64,000 nt of DNA from Micromonospora sp. WMMD961. GTDB taxonomy: Bacteria > Actinomycetota > Actinomycetes > Mycobacteriales > Micromonosporaceae. Where the stretch lies: assembly GCF_029626145.1 (NCBI RefSeq), contig NZ_JARUBJ010000002.1, forward strand, positions 1,146,501 to 1,210,500, written 5' to 3'. The notes beneath the pieces were generated by a model. The model worked only from the letters and a program-made list of their open reading frames with translations. It made no database searches and was not told the origin of the DNA. A program made the translations under genes and the position numbers. Each line of letters starts with the position of its first letter. The first letter of the stretch is position 1. Positions 33,079 to 41,111 of this stretch are shown here, piece by piece.

Positions 33079-34332
33079 TCAGACGAGGGCGGGTTCGGGG
33101 TGGGTCGACTCGTTCGGGGGCGTGGGTGGGCGGCCGAGCGCCGGGTCGGTCGCGCCCCGGGCCGCGTGCCGGGCGAGCAGCACCCAGTTGGTGACGGCGA
33201 GGGTGCCGAGCAGCAGGCTGAACCCGATCAGCGAGGTGAGCATCACCGGCGCGCCGACCGGGGAGACGGCCTGCTCGGTGGGGAGCAGCCCGTACGCCAC
33301 CCAGGGCTGGCGGCCGACCTCGCGGGCGATCCAGCCGAGGATCACCGCGACGAACGGCAGTGGCAGGGCGAGCAGGACCAGCCAGAGCGGGAAGCGCAGT
33401 CGGATGATCCAGTCGCGGAAGAGCAGGGGGAGCAGGAACCACACGCAGCCGAGAGTGAAGCCGATCAGGATCATGAAGCCCAGCCCGACGTTGGCCAGCG
33501 CCGGCGGGGTGTAGTCACCGGGGCCGAACCGCGCGGTCCAGTCGGCGATCAACGCCTGGGCCTCCGGGCTGTCGCCGCCGAACTTGGTCGGCTGCACCCC
33601 GCCGACCGGGTCGAACTGGGCGAACCCGAAGCTCTGCACCATCGAGATGGCCAGTGCGGCGGTGACCAGGCCGATCCGTAGCGAGGTGCGGAAGAACGCG
33701 AAGTCCGGCGTACGGCGGATCAGGTGCCAGGCGCTGACCGCTGCCATCAGCATCCCGCCGACCAGCAGCGCGGCCGAGACCACGTGCCCGAACGCCATGC
33801 CGAGGCTGGGGTTGGTGAGCAGCGCGCCGAAGTCGGTGAGGTGAGCGGTGCCGTCGCGTACCTCGTAGCCGACCGGGTTCTGCAGCCAGGAGTTGGCCAC
33901 CATGATCCAGAACGCCGAGGCGTACGCGGTGATCGCCACACCCCAGAGCAGCGCGAGGTGGACACCCTTGCCGAGTCGGTGCCAGCCGAAGATCCACATC
34001 CCGAGGAACGTGGATTCGAGGAAGAACGCCACCAGCGTCTCGATCGCCAGGGGCGCGCCGAAGACGTTGCCGACGTAGCGCGACAGGCCACTCCAGTTCA
34101 GCCCGAACTGGAACTCCATCACGATGCCGGTGGCGATGCCGAGCACGTAGTTGATCACGTACAGCTGGCCCCAGTAGCGAGTGAGTCGTTCCCACTTCGG
34201 GTTGCCGGTGAGCACCCCGGCGGTCTGCATCGCGACCAGCAGGGTGACCAGTCCGAGCGTGACGACCACGAAGAGGAAGTGGATCGAGGTGGTGGTGGCG
34301 AACTGCAGGCGGGCGAGGAGCAGGGTGTCCAT
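33079..34332 (-). CDS. cydA: Cytochrome bd oxidase subunit I
   Basis: A 417-residue oxidase subunit carrying haems b558, b595 and d. H18 (TTSIHFLFVVVTLGL) is the conserved N-terminal haem ligand, GMAFGHVVSAALL holds a second His, and GRQPWVAYGLL is the family signature near residue 320. The length is about 100 residues below the E. coli protein, which fits the short Q-loop type. GGAGAG lies upstream of ATG 34332. Its upstream region is rich in CTAC/GTAG palindromes (34346-34444), suggesting BlaI-type control. Confidence 0.93.
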   Translation of the reverse strand: MDTLLLARLQFATTTSIHFLFVVVTLGLVTLLVAMQTAGVLTGNPKWERLTRYWGQLYVINYVLGIATGIVMEFQFGLNWSGLSRYVGNVFGAPLAIETLVAFFLESTFLGMWIFGWHRLGKGVHLALLWGVAITAYASAFWIMVANSWLQNPVGYEVRDGTAHLTDFGALLTNPSLGMAFGHVVSAALLVGGMLMAAVSAWHLIRRTPDFAFFRTSLRIGLVTAALAISMVQSFGFAQFDPVGGVQPTKFGGDSPEAQALIADWTARFGPGDYTPPALANVGLGFMILIGFTLGCVWFLLPLLFRDWIIRLRFPLWLVLLALPLPFVAVILGWIAREVGRQPWVAYGLLPTEQAVSPVGAPVMLTSLIGFSLLLGTLAVTNWVLLARHAARGATDPALGRPPTPPNESTHPEPALV

Positions 34333-34400
34333 GGCCGGCTCTCCGTAGTGTTGGCTCCCTTGTCGTAGCCACCCTACACGTAGGTTCTCTACACGTCTGT

Positions 34401-34444
34401 CTACTACGTCATGTCGTAGTTAACTCTACGACATGACGTAGTAG
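34401..34444. promoter_or_regulatory. 19-bp perfect palindrome upstream of cydA
   Basis: CTACTACGTCATGTCGTAG (34401-34419) and its exact complement (34426-34444) are separated by TTAACT. Each arm contains CTACG-N6-CGTAG. Another related palindrome, CTACACGTAG, lies at 34374-34383 and the half-site TGTCGTAG at 34361-34368. These match the CTAC/GTAG pattern upstream of blaI, so BlaI is the candidate binder (inference). Confidence 0.65.
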
Positions 34445-34469
34445 ATGCGCGCCCCGGAAGATCCCGCTA

Positions 34470-34522
34470 GATCCTGGATGTAGTGGCCTCGTTCGCACTG
34501 GGATGCCACTCGATCCTGGATC
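34470..34522. repeat. Palindromic repeat, family R2, copy B
   Basis: GATCCTGGATGTAGTGGC (34470-34487) pairs imperfectly (15 of 18) with GCCACTCGATCCTGGATC (34505-34522). The left arm matches 15 of the first 16 bases of copy A at 12429-12515 and the flank TCGAGCACGATC also corresponds. The two are diverged members of one family. Confidence 0.6.
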
Positions 34523-34545
34523 GAGCACGATCTTGGGATCGGAGG

Positions 34546-34690
34546 CGGGCGGCACGGGGGGCGCGGGGAGCGCGGGCGGCGCGGGGAGCGCGGGCGGCAC
34601 GGGGGTGCGGGCGGCACGGGCGGCACGGGCGGCGCGGAGGGCGCGGGGGTGCAGCGCGAGCGGCGAGGAGGTGCGGGGGCGCGACGCGGG
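34546..34690. repeat. GC-rich short tandem repeat tract
   Basis: Two copies of an 18-mer, GGCGCGGGGAGCGCGGGC, are followed by several GGGCGGCAC-type 9-mers and degenerate relatives. The tract is almost pure G+C and non-coding. Confidence 0.7.
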
Positions 34691-34712
34691 GCCTGGGGCT
34701 CAGGGCCCAGGC
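34691..34712 (-). terminator. Terminator of the blaI-M56 operon
   Basis: GCCTGGG-N8-CCCAGGC forms a 7-bp stem 27 bases past the M56 stop codon on the minus strand. Confidence 0.65.
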
Positions 34713-34738
34713 GAGGCCCGTGTGGGCGCCGGGTCAGC

Positions 34739-35644
34739 TCAGGACAGGAACAGGGTGATCGGGAGCGCGACCAGCGTGCTGGCGACCGCCAGTGCGGCGG
34801 CACCGAGCACCCGGGGCGGCCGGTCGCTGACCAGCAGACGCTGTACCCGTACGTCGAGATCCCGGTCGCCCACCCCCAGCGCGCCGGCCGGGGTGATCCG
34901 GTGACCGGCTGCGGCGAACCGCCGCAGTGCTCCCGCCAGCGGCGCGTCGGCGTGCAGTTCACGCGCCTTGTCGTCGGCGCGCATTTCGACCAGTAGGGCG
35001 ACCCGCTCGTGGGCGTCGCGGACCCAGCCGAACCAGGGCAACGCCCGGCACAGCGCGGTGAACGGCAGCAGCACCAGATCGTGCCGTTCGTGGGCGTGCG
35101 CGCGTTCGTGGCTGAGCACCGCGGCCAACTCGGCGTGGTCCAGCATGCTCAGCGTGCCGGCGCTGACCACCACCTGCGGCTTCACGCCAGGCAGGCAGTA
35201 CGCGGCGGCGCTCGGATGATCCAGCACGAGCGCGCCGGGCGCGGCCGGATCGTTGCGGGCGACCAGCGACAGCAGGTCCCGATGCCGGCGCTGGGCGCGT
35301 ACGGTGCCGTGGATGCTGCGCACCGTCGTGGCGAGCAGCACCGCGCCGATGCCGAAGCCCACCCCGACACCGGCCAGGTGGAAGGCGGTCTCCTCGACGG
35401 GCAGGGTGCCGTGCGCGAGGTCGGAGGTCAGGGCGAGCAGCGCGCTCCCGGTCGGCAGGTCGTACGCGCTCAACCCGAGGGCCATCGGCAGACCCATCGC
35501 CGAGAGCCCCAGCGCCAACCCGACGGCCTGCCAGCAGATGATCGCCACCCGGGGGCTGCGCCACGTCCAGGTGGAGCGGGCCAACACCTGGGCCGTCAGA
35601 TAGCAGGCCAGCATGGTCGCGGCGAAGTGCACGGCGTAGGCCAC
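34739..35644 (-). CDS. M56 family (BlaR1/MecR1-like) membrane metallopeptidase
   Basis: A 301-residue membrane protease. N-terminal hydrophobic segments (1-110) precede the zinc motif HERAH (about 180, in LSHERAHAHERHD), a downstream EMRADDKA Glu ligand, and a C-terminal transmembrane helix. In BlaR1/MecR1 systems the M56 domain relieves BlaI repression. This protein lacks the penicillin-sensing domain, like M. tuberculosis Rv1845c. It sits ten bases after blaI on the same strand, so the pair forms one operon. Confidence 0.88.
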   Translation of the reverse strand: MAYAVHFAATMLACYLTAQVLARSTWTWRSPRVAIICWQAVGLALGLSAMGLPMALGLSAYDLPTGSALLALTSDLAHGTLPVEETAFHLAGVGVGFGIGAVLLATTVRSIHGTVRAQRRHRDLLSLVARNDPAAPGALVLDHPSAAAYCLPGVKPQVVVSAGTLSMLDHAELAAVLSHERAHAHERHDLVLLPFTALCRALPWFGWVRDAHERVALLVEMRADDKARELHADAPLAGALRRFAAAGHRITPAGALGVGDRDLDVRVQRLLVSDRPPRVLGAAALAVASTLVALPITLFLS

Positions 35645-35654
35645 GGCGTGCGCC

Positions 35655-36116
35655 CTACCGCTCCGCTGCCTCGCCGGCGGGCCGTCGGCCCGCCGGCCCG
35701 TCCAGGCGGTCGGTCAGTTCGGCACCGCCGTCGGCGGAACCCGCACCGGGCAGGCCGGCCTCGCTCTCCAGGGCCGCCCGCAGCACTTCGGCCTCGGTGC
35801 CGCTCACCGAGCGGGCGAACCGCACCAGCGCGGCGTCCCGGCTGCCGCCCAGGTCGAGGGCGTCGAGCATGAGCTGGGCGATGTGCGCCTCACGGCTGGC
35901 CGCCGGCCGGTACCGCCAGGCCCGGCCCTCGCGCTCCCGCTGCACCATGCCCTTGCCGGCGAGCCGGTCCAGCACGGTCATCACAGTGGTGTACGCCAAC
36001 TCGCGCCCGTCGAGCGCGTCGGCCACCTCGCGCACGGTCACACCATCCGACGTGCCGGGGACCACGTCCCACAACACGTCCATCACCGCACGCTCAAGAT
36101 CGCCCAGCCGAGTCAC
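35655..36116 (-). CDS. blaI: BlaI/MecI/CopY family repressor
   Basis: A 153-residue protein with an N-terminal winged helix (LGDLERAVMDVLWDV, then ELAYTTVMTVLDRLAGKGMVQRE) and a C-terminal dimerisation region, extended by a disordered acidic tail. GTG 36116 lies seven bases after TAGGAT (36124-36129), a leaderless promoter overlapped by CTACTACCGGGGGTAG. In M. tuberculosis BlaI (Rv1846c) controls blaC and links to respiratory (ATP synthase) genes. Here cydABCD lies directly downstream. Confidence 0.9.
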   Translation of the reverse strand: MTRLGDLERAVMDVLWDVVPGTSDGVTVREVADALDGRELAYTTVMTVLDRLAGKGMVQREREGRAWRYRPAASREAHIAQLMLDALDLGGSRDAALVRFARSVSGTEAEVLRAALESEAGLPGAGSADGGAELTDRLDGPAGRRPAGEAAER

Positions 36117-36123
36117 GAGCCCA

Positions 36124-36142
36124 ATCCTACCCCCGGTAGTAG
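36124..36142. promoter_or_regulatory. blaI promoter with overlapping candidate BlaI operator
   Basis: On the minus strand CTACTACCGGGGGTAG runs into the -10 box TAGGAT, followed by seven bases and the GTG start. The GTAG half-site shares bases with the -10 box, as expected for autorepression. Confidence 0.6.
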
Positions 36143-36206
36143 ACCCCGACCCAACCCGAGGCGGGACCCGAAAGCTGACCCACCCCGACGAACCCGGCCC
36201 ACGTCA

Positions 36207-36281
36207 GGTTTTCCGGGGGGAGCCCGCCCACGCAGGGATCAAGCCTGACCGCCCGGAGTGGGCGGGCTCCCCCGGAAAACC
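36207..36281 (-). terminator. Long stem-loop after the aldehyde dehydrogenase genes
   Basis: GGTTTTCCGGGGGG (from 36207) and the following AGCCCGCCCAC pair with GTGGGCGGGCT and CCCCCGGAAAACC (36258-36281). The stem is about 24 bp with one bulge and a 26-base loop. It lies 19 bases past the last stop on the minus strand, so it probably terminates the deoC operon, though its length is unusual. Confidence 0.65.
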
Positions 36282-36299
36282 AAGAGGCCGGGAACGAAC

Positions 36300-37124
36300 T
36301 CACACCCCCTTGGGGTGCCACACCGTCTTGGTCTCCAGCAGCGCGGTCATCGGAGCCAGACCCGGGTCGGCGGACCAGTCGTGGTCGGCCGGGGCCGGCC
36401 GGAGCACCCGCTTGAGGTTCTCCGCCGCCTTGACCTCCCACTCGGTGGCGAGTGAAGCGTCGGTCACCCCGGTCAGGTCGAGCGCGTTGACGTCCATGTG
36501 CGCCGCCAACGCCGGGGCGGTCTCGGTGATCGCACCGGTGAGGATGTTGACCACCCCGCCCGGCAGGTCGGAGGTGGCCAGCACCTCGGCCAGCGTCACC
36601 GCCGCCAACGGTTCGGTCGGGGAGGCGGCCACGACCACCGTGTTGCCGGTGACGATCGCCGGGGCGATCACGCTGACCAGGCCGAGCAGCGCCGGGCGTT
36701 CCGGCGCCACCACCGCGACCACACCGGTCGGCTCCGGCGCGGAGATGTTGAAGTACGGGCCGGCGACCGGGTTCGCCCCGCCGTACACCTGGGCGAGCTT
36801 GTCGGCCCAGCCGGCGTACCAGACCCAGCGGTCCACCGCCGCGTCCACCTCGTCGCCGGGGATGCCCAGGGCCACGAACTGCTCGCGGCGCCCCTCCAGC
36901 ATCTCGGCGGCGCGGTAGAGGATCTGACCCCGGTTGTACGCGGTCGCGCCGGCCCAGCCCTTCACGGCGGCGCGGGCGGCGACCACCGCGTCCCGGGCGT
37001 CCTTGCGGGAGGCCAGTGACACATTCGAGGACTGCACGAGATACGACCGTCCCGACTCGCTGCGCGGGAACTTCCCGCCGATGAAGAGCTTGTACGTCTT
37101 GCGTACCGCCACCCGCTCAGACAT
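36300..37124 (-). CDS. Truncated aldehyde dehydrogenase family protein lacking the catalytic Cys
   Basis: A 274-residue protein with only the NAD-binding half of the ALDH fold (YKLFIGGKFPRSESGRSY; GVVAVVAPERPALLGLVSVI; TGNTVVVAASPTEPL; LPGGVVNILTG). It contains no cysteine at all and lacks the catalytic segment, so it cannot be an active ALDH. It overlaps the full-length ALDH gene by eight bases and likely partners with it. The arrangement mirrors ALDH16, where a catalytic domain is followed by a non-catalytic ALDH-like domain. Confidence 0.8.
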   Translation of the reverse strand: MSERVAVRKTYKLFIGGKFPRSESGRSYLVQSSNVSLASRKDARDAVVAARAAVKGWAGATAYNRGQILYRAAEMLEGRREQFVALGIPGDEVDAAVDRWVWYAGWADKLAQVYGGANPVAGPYFNISAPEPTGVVAVVAPERPALLGLVSVIAPAIVTGNTVVVAASPTEPLAAVTLAEVLATSDLPGGVVNILTGAITETAPALAAHMDVNALDLTGVTDASLATEWEVKAAENLKRVLRPAPADHDWSADPGLAPMTALLETKTVWHPKGV

Positions 37125-38547
37125 TGAGGTAACCCTCCAGCCCGTGCCGGCCGCCCTCGCGACCGTAACCCGACTCCTTGTAGCCACCGAACGGCGAGGT
37201 GGGGTCGAACTTGTTGAACGTGTTGGCCCAGACCACGCCGGCGCGCAGCCGGTCGGCCATCCACAGGATCCGGGAGCCCTTGTCGGTCCAGATCCCGGCC
37301 GACAGCCCGTACGGCGTGTTGTTGGCCTTCTCCACGGCCTCGGCCGGGGTGCGGAAGGTGAGCACCGACAACACCGGGCCGAAGATCTCCTCGCGGGCGA
37401 TCCGGTGGGCCTGGGTGACCCCGGTGAAGATGGTGGGCGCGAACCAGAAGCCGCGGTCGGGCAGCTCGCACGGCGGTGACCAGCGCTCGGCGCCTTCGGC
37501 GGAACCGGCGTCGGACAGCTCGCGGATCCGCTCCAACTGGGCGGCGGAGTTGATCGCGCCGACATCGGTGTTCTTGTCCAGTGGGTCGCCCACGCGGAGT
37601 TGGGCCATCCGCCGCTTCAGCGACTCCAGCACCCGGTCGGCGACGTTCTCCTGGACCAGCAGTCGGGAGCCGGCGCAGCAGACGTGGCCCTGGTTGAAGA
37701 AGATGCCGTTGACGATGCCCTCGACGGCCTGGTCGATGGGCGCGTCGTCGAAGACGATGTTGGCGGCCTTGCCGCCCAGCTCCAGGGTGAGCTTCTTGCG
37801 GGTGCCGGCGACGGACCGGGCGATGGCCCGGCCGACGTCGGTGGAGCCGGTGAAGGCCACCTTGTCGACGCCGGGGTGCTCGACCAGGGCGCGCCCGGTG
37901 TCACCGGCGCCGGTGAGGATGTTGACCACACCGGCCGGCAGGTCGGCCTGCTGGCAGATCTCCGCGAAGAGCAGCGCGGTCAGCGGGGTGGTCTCGGCGG
38001 GCTTCAGCACCACGGTGTTGCCCGCGGCGAGCGCCGGGGCGATCTTCCACGCGAGCATGAGCAGCGGGAAGTTCCACGGGATGACCTGCGCGGCCACCCC
38101 GACCGGCTGCGGGTTGGGCCCGAAGCCGGCGTGCTCCAGCTTGTCGGCCCAACCGGCGTAGTAGAAGAAGTGCGCGGCGACCAACGGCAGGTCGACGTCG
38201 CGGGACTCCCGGATCGGCTTGCCGTTGTCCAGGGACTCCAGGACGGCCAGCTCACGGGAGCGCTCCTGGATGAGCCGGGCGATCCGGTACAGGTACTTCG
38301 CCCGGTCCCGGCCCGGCATCGGACCCCACACCTTGTCGTAAGCCGTGCGGGCGGCGCGCACCGCGCGCTCCACGTCCTGGGCGCCGGCCTCGGCGACCTC
38401 GGCCAGCACCTCCTCGGAGGCGGGGTTGATCGACTTGAAGCTGCCGCCGTCGGTCGGGTCGACGAACGTCCCGTCGATGAACAGCCCGTACGAGGGTTTG
38501 AGGTCCACCACCGAGCGGGACTCGGGGGCGGGGGCGTATTCGAACAT
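37117..38547 (-). CDS. Aldehyde dehydrogenase
   Basis: A 476-residue NAD(P)-dependent aldehyde dehydrogenase. Motifs are the substrate/NAD region VIPWNFPLLMLAWKIAPALA, the general base LELGGKAAN and the catalytic Cys in FNQGHVCCAGSR (about 288). It lies six bases after deoC, whose product acetaldehyde is the likely substrate, giving acetate and NADH. It overlaps the short ALDH-like gene downstream. Confidence 0.9.
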   Translation of the reverse strand: MFEYAPAPESRSVVDLKPSYGLFIDGTFVDPTDGGSFKSINPASEEVLAEVAEAGAQDVERAVRAARTAYDKVWGPMPGRDRAKYLYRIARLIQERSRELAVLESLDNGKPIRESRDVDLPLVAAHFFYYAGWADKLEHAGFGPNPQPVGVAAQVIPWNFPLLMLAWKIAPALAAGNTVVLKPAETTPLTALLFAEICQQADLPAGVVNILTGAGDTGRALVEHPGVDKVAFTGSTDVGRAIARSVAGTRKKLTLELGGKAANIVFDDAPIDQAVEGIVNGIFFNQGHVCCAGSRLLVQENVADRVLESLKRRMAQLRVGDPLDKNTDVGAINSAAQLERIRELSDAGSAEGAERWSPPCELPDRGFWFAPTIFTGVTQAHRIAREEIFGPVLSVLTFRTPAEAVEKANNTPYGLSAGIWTDKGSRILWMADRLRAGVVWANTFNKFDPTSPFGGYKESGYGREGGRHGLEGYLNV

Positions 38548-38553
38548 CGGCTA

Positions 38554-39513
38554 TCAGTCCAGGGTGAAGTAGTCGGGACCGGAGTAGGTGCCGGTCGTCA
38601 GCTTGGTGCGCTGCATCAGCAGGTCGTTGAGCAGGCTGGACGCGCCGAAGCGGAACCAGTCCGGGTCGAGCCAGTCCGGGCCGACGGTCTCGTTGACCAT
38701 CACCAGGTACTTGATCGCGTCCTTGGTGGTCTTGATGCCACCGGCGGGCTTCACGCCCACCTGCCGCCCGGTCGCGGCACGGAAGTCGCGGACCGCTTCC
38801 AGCATCACCAGGGTCACCGGCAGGGTCGCCGCGACCGGGACCTTGCCGGTGGAGGTCTTGATGAAGTCGCCGCCGGCCAGCATGGCCAGCCAGGAGGCGC
38901 GCCGCACGTTGTCGTACGTGGCCAGTTCGCCGGTCTCCAGGATGACCTTGAGGTGGGCGTCCCCGCAGGCTTCCTTGGTGGCCACGATCTCGTCGTAGAC
39001 CTCCTTGTACCGCCCGGCCAGGAAGGCGCCCCGGTTGATCACCATGTCGATCTCGTCGGCGCCGGCCGCGACGGCGGCCCGGGTGTCGGCGAGCTTGATC
39101 TCCAACGGGGCCTGTCCCGACGGGAAGGCGGTGGCGACGCTGGCCAGGTGCACGGCGCTTCCGCGCAGCACCTCGGCGACGTGCGGCACCATGGCCGGGT
39201 AGACGCAGACCGCCCCGACGTGCGGGCAGGACGGGTCGGCCGGGTCCGGGCGCAGCGCCTTCGCGGCCAGCGCGCGCACCTTGCCCGGGGTGTCCGCCCC
39301 CTCCAGCGTGGTCAGGTCGACCATCCGGATCGCCAGGTCGATCGCCTGGGCCTTGGCGGTGGTCTTGATGGATCGGGTGCCGAGCTGTGCCGCCCGCTGC
39401 TCCGCGCCGACCTGGTCCACGCCGGGCAGGCCGTGCAGGAAGGTCCGCAGAGCGGTCTCGGATCGTCCCAGCTCGGAGAGCTCCGACCGGGCCGACGTCG
39501 TTGTCGCCGTCAT
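38554..39513 (-). CDS. deoC: Deoxyribose-phosphate aldolase
   Basis: A 319-residue class I aldolase splitting 2-deoxyribose 5-phosphate into acetaldehyde and glyceraldehyde 3-phosphate. FIKTSTGK carries the Schiff-base Lys region and VGVKPAGGIKTT the second active Lys. The length exceeds the ~220-residue short form and matches the longer DeoC type. ATG 39513 is seven bases from TAGACT (39521-39526), a leaderless promoter. It heads a three-gene operon with the two ALDH genes. Confidence 0.92.
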   Translation of the reverse strand: MTATTTSARSELSELGRSETALRTFLHGLPGVDQVGAEQRAAQLGTRSIKTTAKAQAIDLAIRMVDLTTLEGADTPGKVRALAAKALRPDPADPSCPHVGAVCVYPAMVPHVAEVLRGSAVHLASVATAFPSGQAPLEIKLADTRAAVAAGADEIDMVINRGAFLAGRYKEVYDEIVATKEACGDAHLKVILETGELATYDNVRRASWLAMLAGGDFIKTSTGKVPVAATLPVTLVMLEAVRDFRAATGRQVGVKPAGGIKTTKDAIKYLVMVNETVGPDWLDPDWFRFGASSLLNDLLMQRTKLTTGTYSGPDYFTLD

Positions 39514-39647
39514 GCCGAGAAGTCTACGCACCGGAACAGCGAGTGATCTTGCGCACGTTGGGCCGGCGGGCCGTGTGACGTGAGCGGCGTCGCTGGTCCG
39601 ACCGCACCCACACCACCGTGCCCTACGGACCGGTAGGTTGAGCGATC

Positions 39648-40280
39648 GTGGACGTACACGTCATTGACCACCCGCTGGCCCAGTCCAGGTTGACCGCCAT
39701 GCGGGACGCGCGCACCGATTCCTCGACGTTCCGGGCGGCGCTGCACGAACTGACCACCATGCTGGTGTACGAGGCGGCGCGTACCTTCCCCGTCGAGCGG
39801 TATCCGGTGCAGACGCCGGTCACCGGCACCGAGGGCACCCGGCTGGCCAACCCGCCGCTGCTGGTCCCGGTGCTGCGGGCTGGCCTGGGCATGGCGGACG
39901 CCGCGTTGGGCCTGCTGCCCGAGTCGTCGATGGGTTTCGTGGGCCTGGCCCGCGACGAGGTGACCTACGAGCCGCGCGCGTACATGGAGTCGCTGCCCCG
40001 CGACCTGGCCGGGCTGCCGGTGCTGGTGCTCGACCCGATGCTGGCCACCGGTGGCTCGCTGGAGCACTCCTGCCGGCTGCTGGCCGAGCGGGGCTGCACC
40101 GACATCACGGTGCTGTGTGTGCTCGCCGCCCCGGTCGGCATCGAGCGGCTGGAGCGCTCCGGCCTGCCGTTGCGCCTGGTCACGGCCTCGATCGACGAGG
40201 GGCTCAACGACAGCATGTTCATCGTCCCCGGGCTCGGGGACGCCGGTGACCGCCAGTTCGGCGGCATGCCCCGGTTCTGA
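39648..40280 (+). CDS. upp: Uracil phosphoribosyltransferase
   Basis: A 210-residue PRTase joining uracil and PRPP to UMP. Motifs are VPVLRAGLGM, the PRPP loop DPMLATGGS and the C-terminal GLNDSMFIVPGLGDAGDR. GTG 39648 is eight bases after TAGGTT (39634-39639), so it is probably leaderless. It is divergent from deoC across 134 bases. It recaptures uracil released by the pyrimidine phosphorylase encoded earlier in the window. Confidence 0.94.
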   Translation: MDVHVIDHPLAQSRLTAMRDARTDSSTFRAALHELTTMLVYEAARTFPVERYPVQTPVTGTEGTRLANPPLLVPVLRAGLGMADAALGLLPESSMGFVGLARDEVTYEPRAYMESLPRDLAGLPVLVLDPMLATGGSLEHSCRLLAERGCTDITVLCVLAAPVGIERLERSGLPLRLVTASIDEGLNDSMFIVPGLGDAGDRQFGGMPRF

Positions 40281-40354
40281 GGGCTCCACCCGGTCGGTGC
40301 AGGGTCCGGCGGGTCCGTGCGCGATGGTGGGCGGACCCGCTACCGTCTGCGGCC

Positions 40355-41032
40355 ATGACTGGTGTTGCGCTCGCCGAGGAGTTGCTGCTTCTCGCCTACG
40401 ACGACACGACCGGCAAGGCGACCATGCCGCGGATCAGCCTGGACCTCGGCATGGCCGCCGCGGTGCTGGTCGAGCTGGCCATCGCCGGCCGGATCGCGTA
40501 CGCCGACGGCTCGTTGACAGTTGTCGACCCGACGCCCACCGGCGAGCCGGTCGCCGACGAGGTGCTGGGCCGGATCGCCGCCGACACCCCGCACACCCCG
40601 GCCTCGTGGGTGCAGCGCCTGCGGCACGGCCTGCGGGACCGGATCCTCGGTGATCTGTGCAGCCAGGGTGTGGTTCGGGACGTCGACGAGACCGAGCTGG
40701 GGTTCATCCACGTGCACCGTTATCCGGTGGTGGACGCCTCCGTCGAGGCGGAGGCCCGCCAGCGGCTGGCCGACGCACTGACCGGCGCGGCGGCCCCGGA
40801 CGAGCGGACCGCCGCACTGGCCACCCTGGTCGTGGTGCTGCGGATGGAGACCGCGCTGGGCGTAGGTGCCGAGGAGGTCGCCACCGCTCGCCGACGGCTG
40901 GAGGAGATCGCCACCGGCGCGGGCTTCTCCGGTCAGGTGAGCACCGACGACTCGGTGGTCCGGCCGTCGGTCGGTCTGGTCGTCGCCGCGCTGGCCGGAG
41001 CGGTCGACGCGGCGCTCGGCAAGCGCGCCTGA
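40355..41032 (+). CDS. GPP34/GOLPH3 family protein
   Basis: A 225-residue soluble protein beginning with the family signature ALAEELLLLAYDDTTGK and containing LGMAAAVLVELAIAGRI. Eukaryotic GOLPH3/Vps74 bind phosphoinositides. The role of the many actinobacterial members is not established. TACCGT (40341-40346) is eight bases before the ATG. The last codons are duplicated imperfectly just downstream (41072-41095). Confidence 0.85.
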   Translation: MTGVALAEELLLLAYDDTTGKATMPRISLDLGMAAAVLVELAIAGRIAYADGSLTVVDPTPTGEPVADEVLGRIAADTPHTPASWVQRLRHGLRDRILGDLCSQGVVRDVDETELGFIHVHRYPVVDASVEAEARQRLADALTGAAAPDERTAALATLVVVLRMETALGVGAEEVATARRRLEEIATGAGFSGQVSTDDSVVRPSVGLVVAALAGAVDAALGKRA

Positions 41033-41095
41033 GCGTCCGACCCGGCGCACCCCCTGACCGCAGCGTTCGGCGCGGCGCTCGGTGAGCGCGCCTGA
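41009..41095. repeat. 24-bp direct repeat at the end of the GPP34 gene
   Basis: GCGGCGCTCGGCAAGCGCGC plus CTGA at 41009-41032 recurs at 41072-41095 with two changes, 63 bases on. It looks like an old tandem duplication of the gene end. Confidence 0.55.
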
Positions 41096-41111
41096 CGGCC
41101 CGCGCCGTCAG
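41092..41111. terminator. Hairpin between convergent GPP34 and phosphohexomutase genes
   Basis: CTGACGGC-CCGC-GCCGTCAG is a perfect 8-bp stem overlapping the stop codon of the mutase gene. It probably terminates the GPP34 transcript. Confidence 0.6.

Larger units (their letters stand above)
34333..34738. other. Intergenic region upstream of cydA
   Basis: This 406-base gap holds, in order, the cydA promoter with CTAC/GTAG palindromes (34346-34444), an R2 repeat relative (34470-34522), a GC-rich tandem repeat tract (34546-34690) and a terminator for the M56 gene (34691-34712). No protein-coding frame is convincing: the Pro/Ala-rich open frames on the minus strand come from the tandem repeat. 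Confidence 0.8.

Noticed and set aside
37600..39546. 648-codon plus-strand frame opposite ALDH and deoC
   Set aside because: The minus strand holds complete aldehyde dehydrogenase and aldolase genes; the plus frame is low-complexity Gly/Val/His/Asp.
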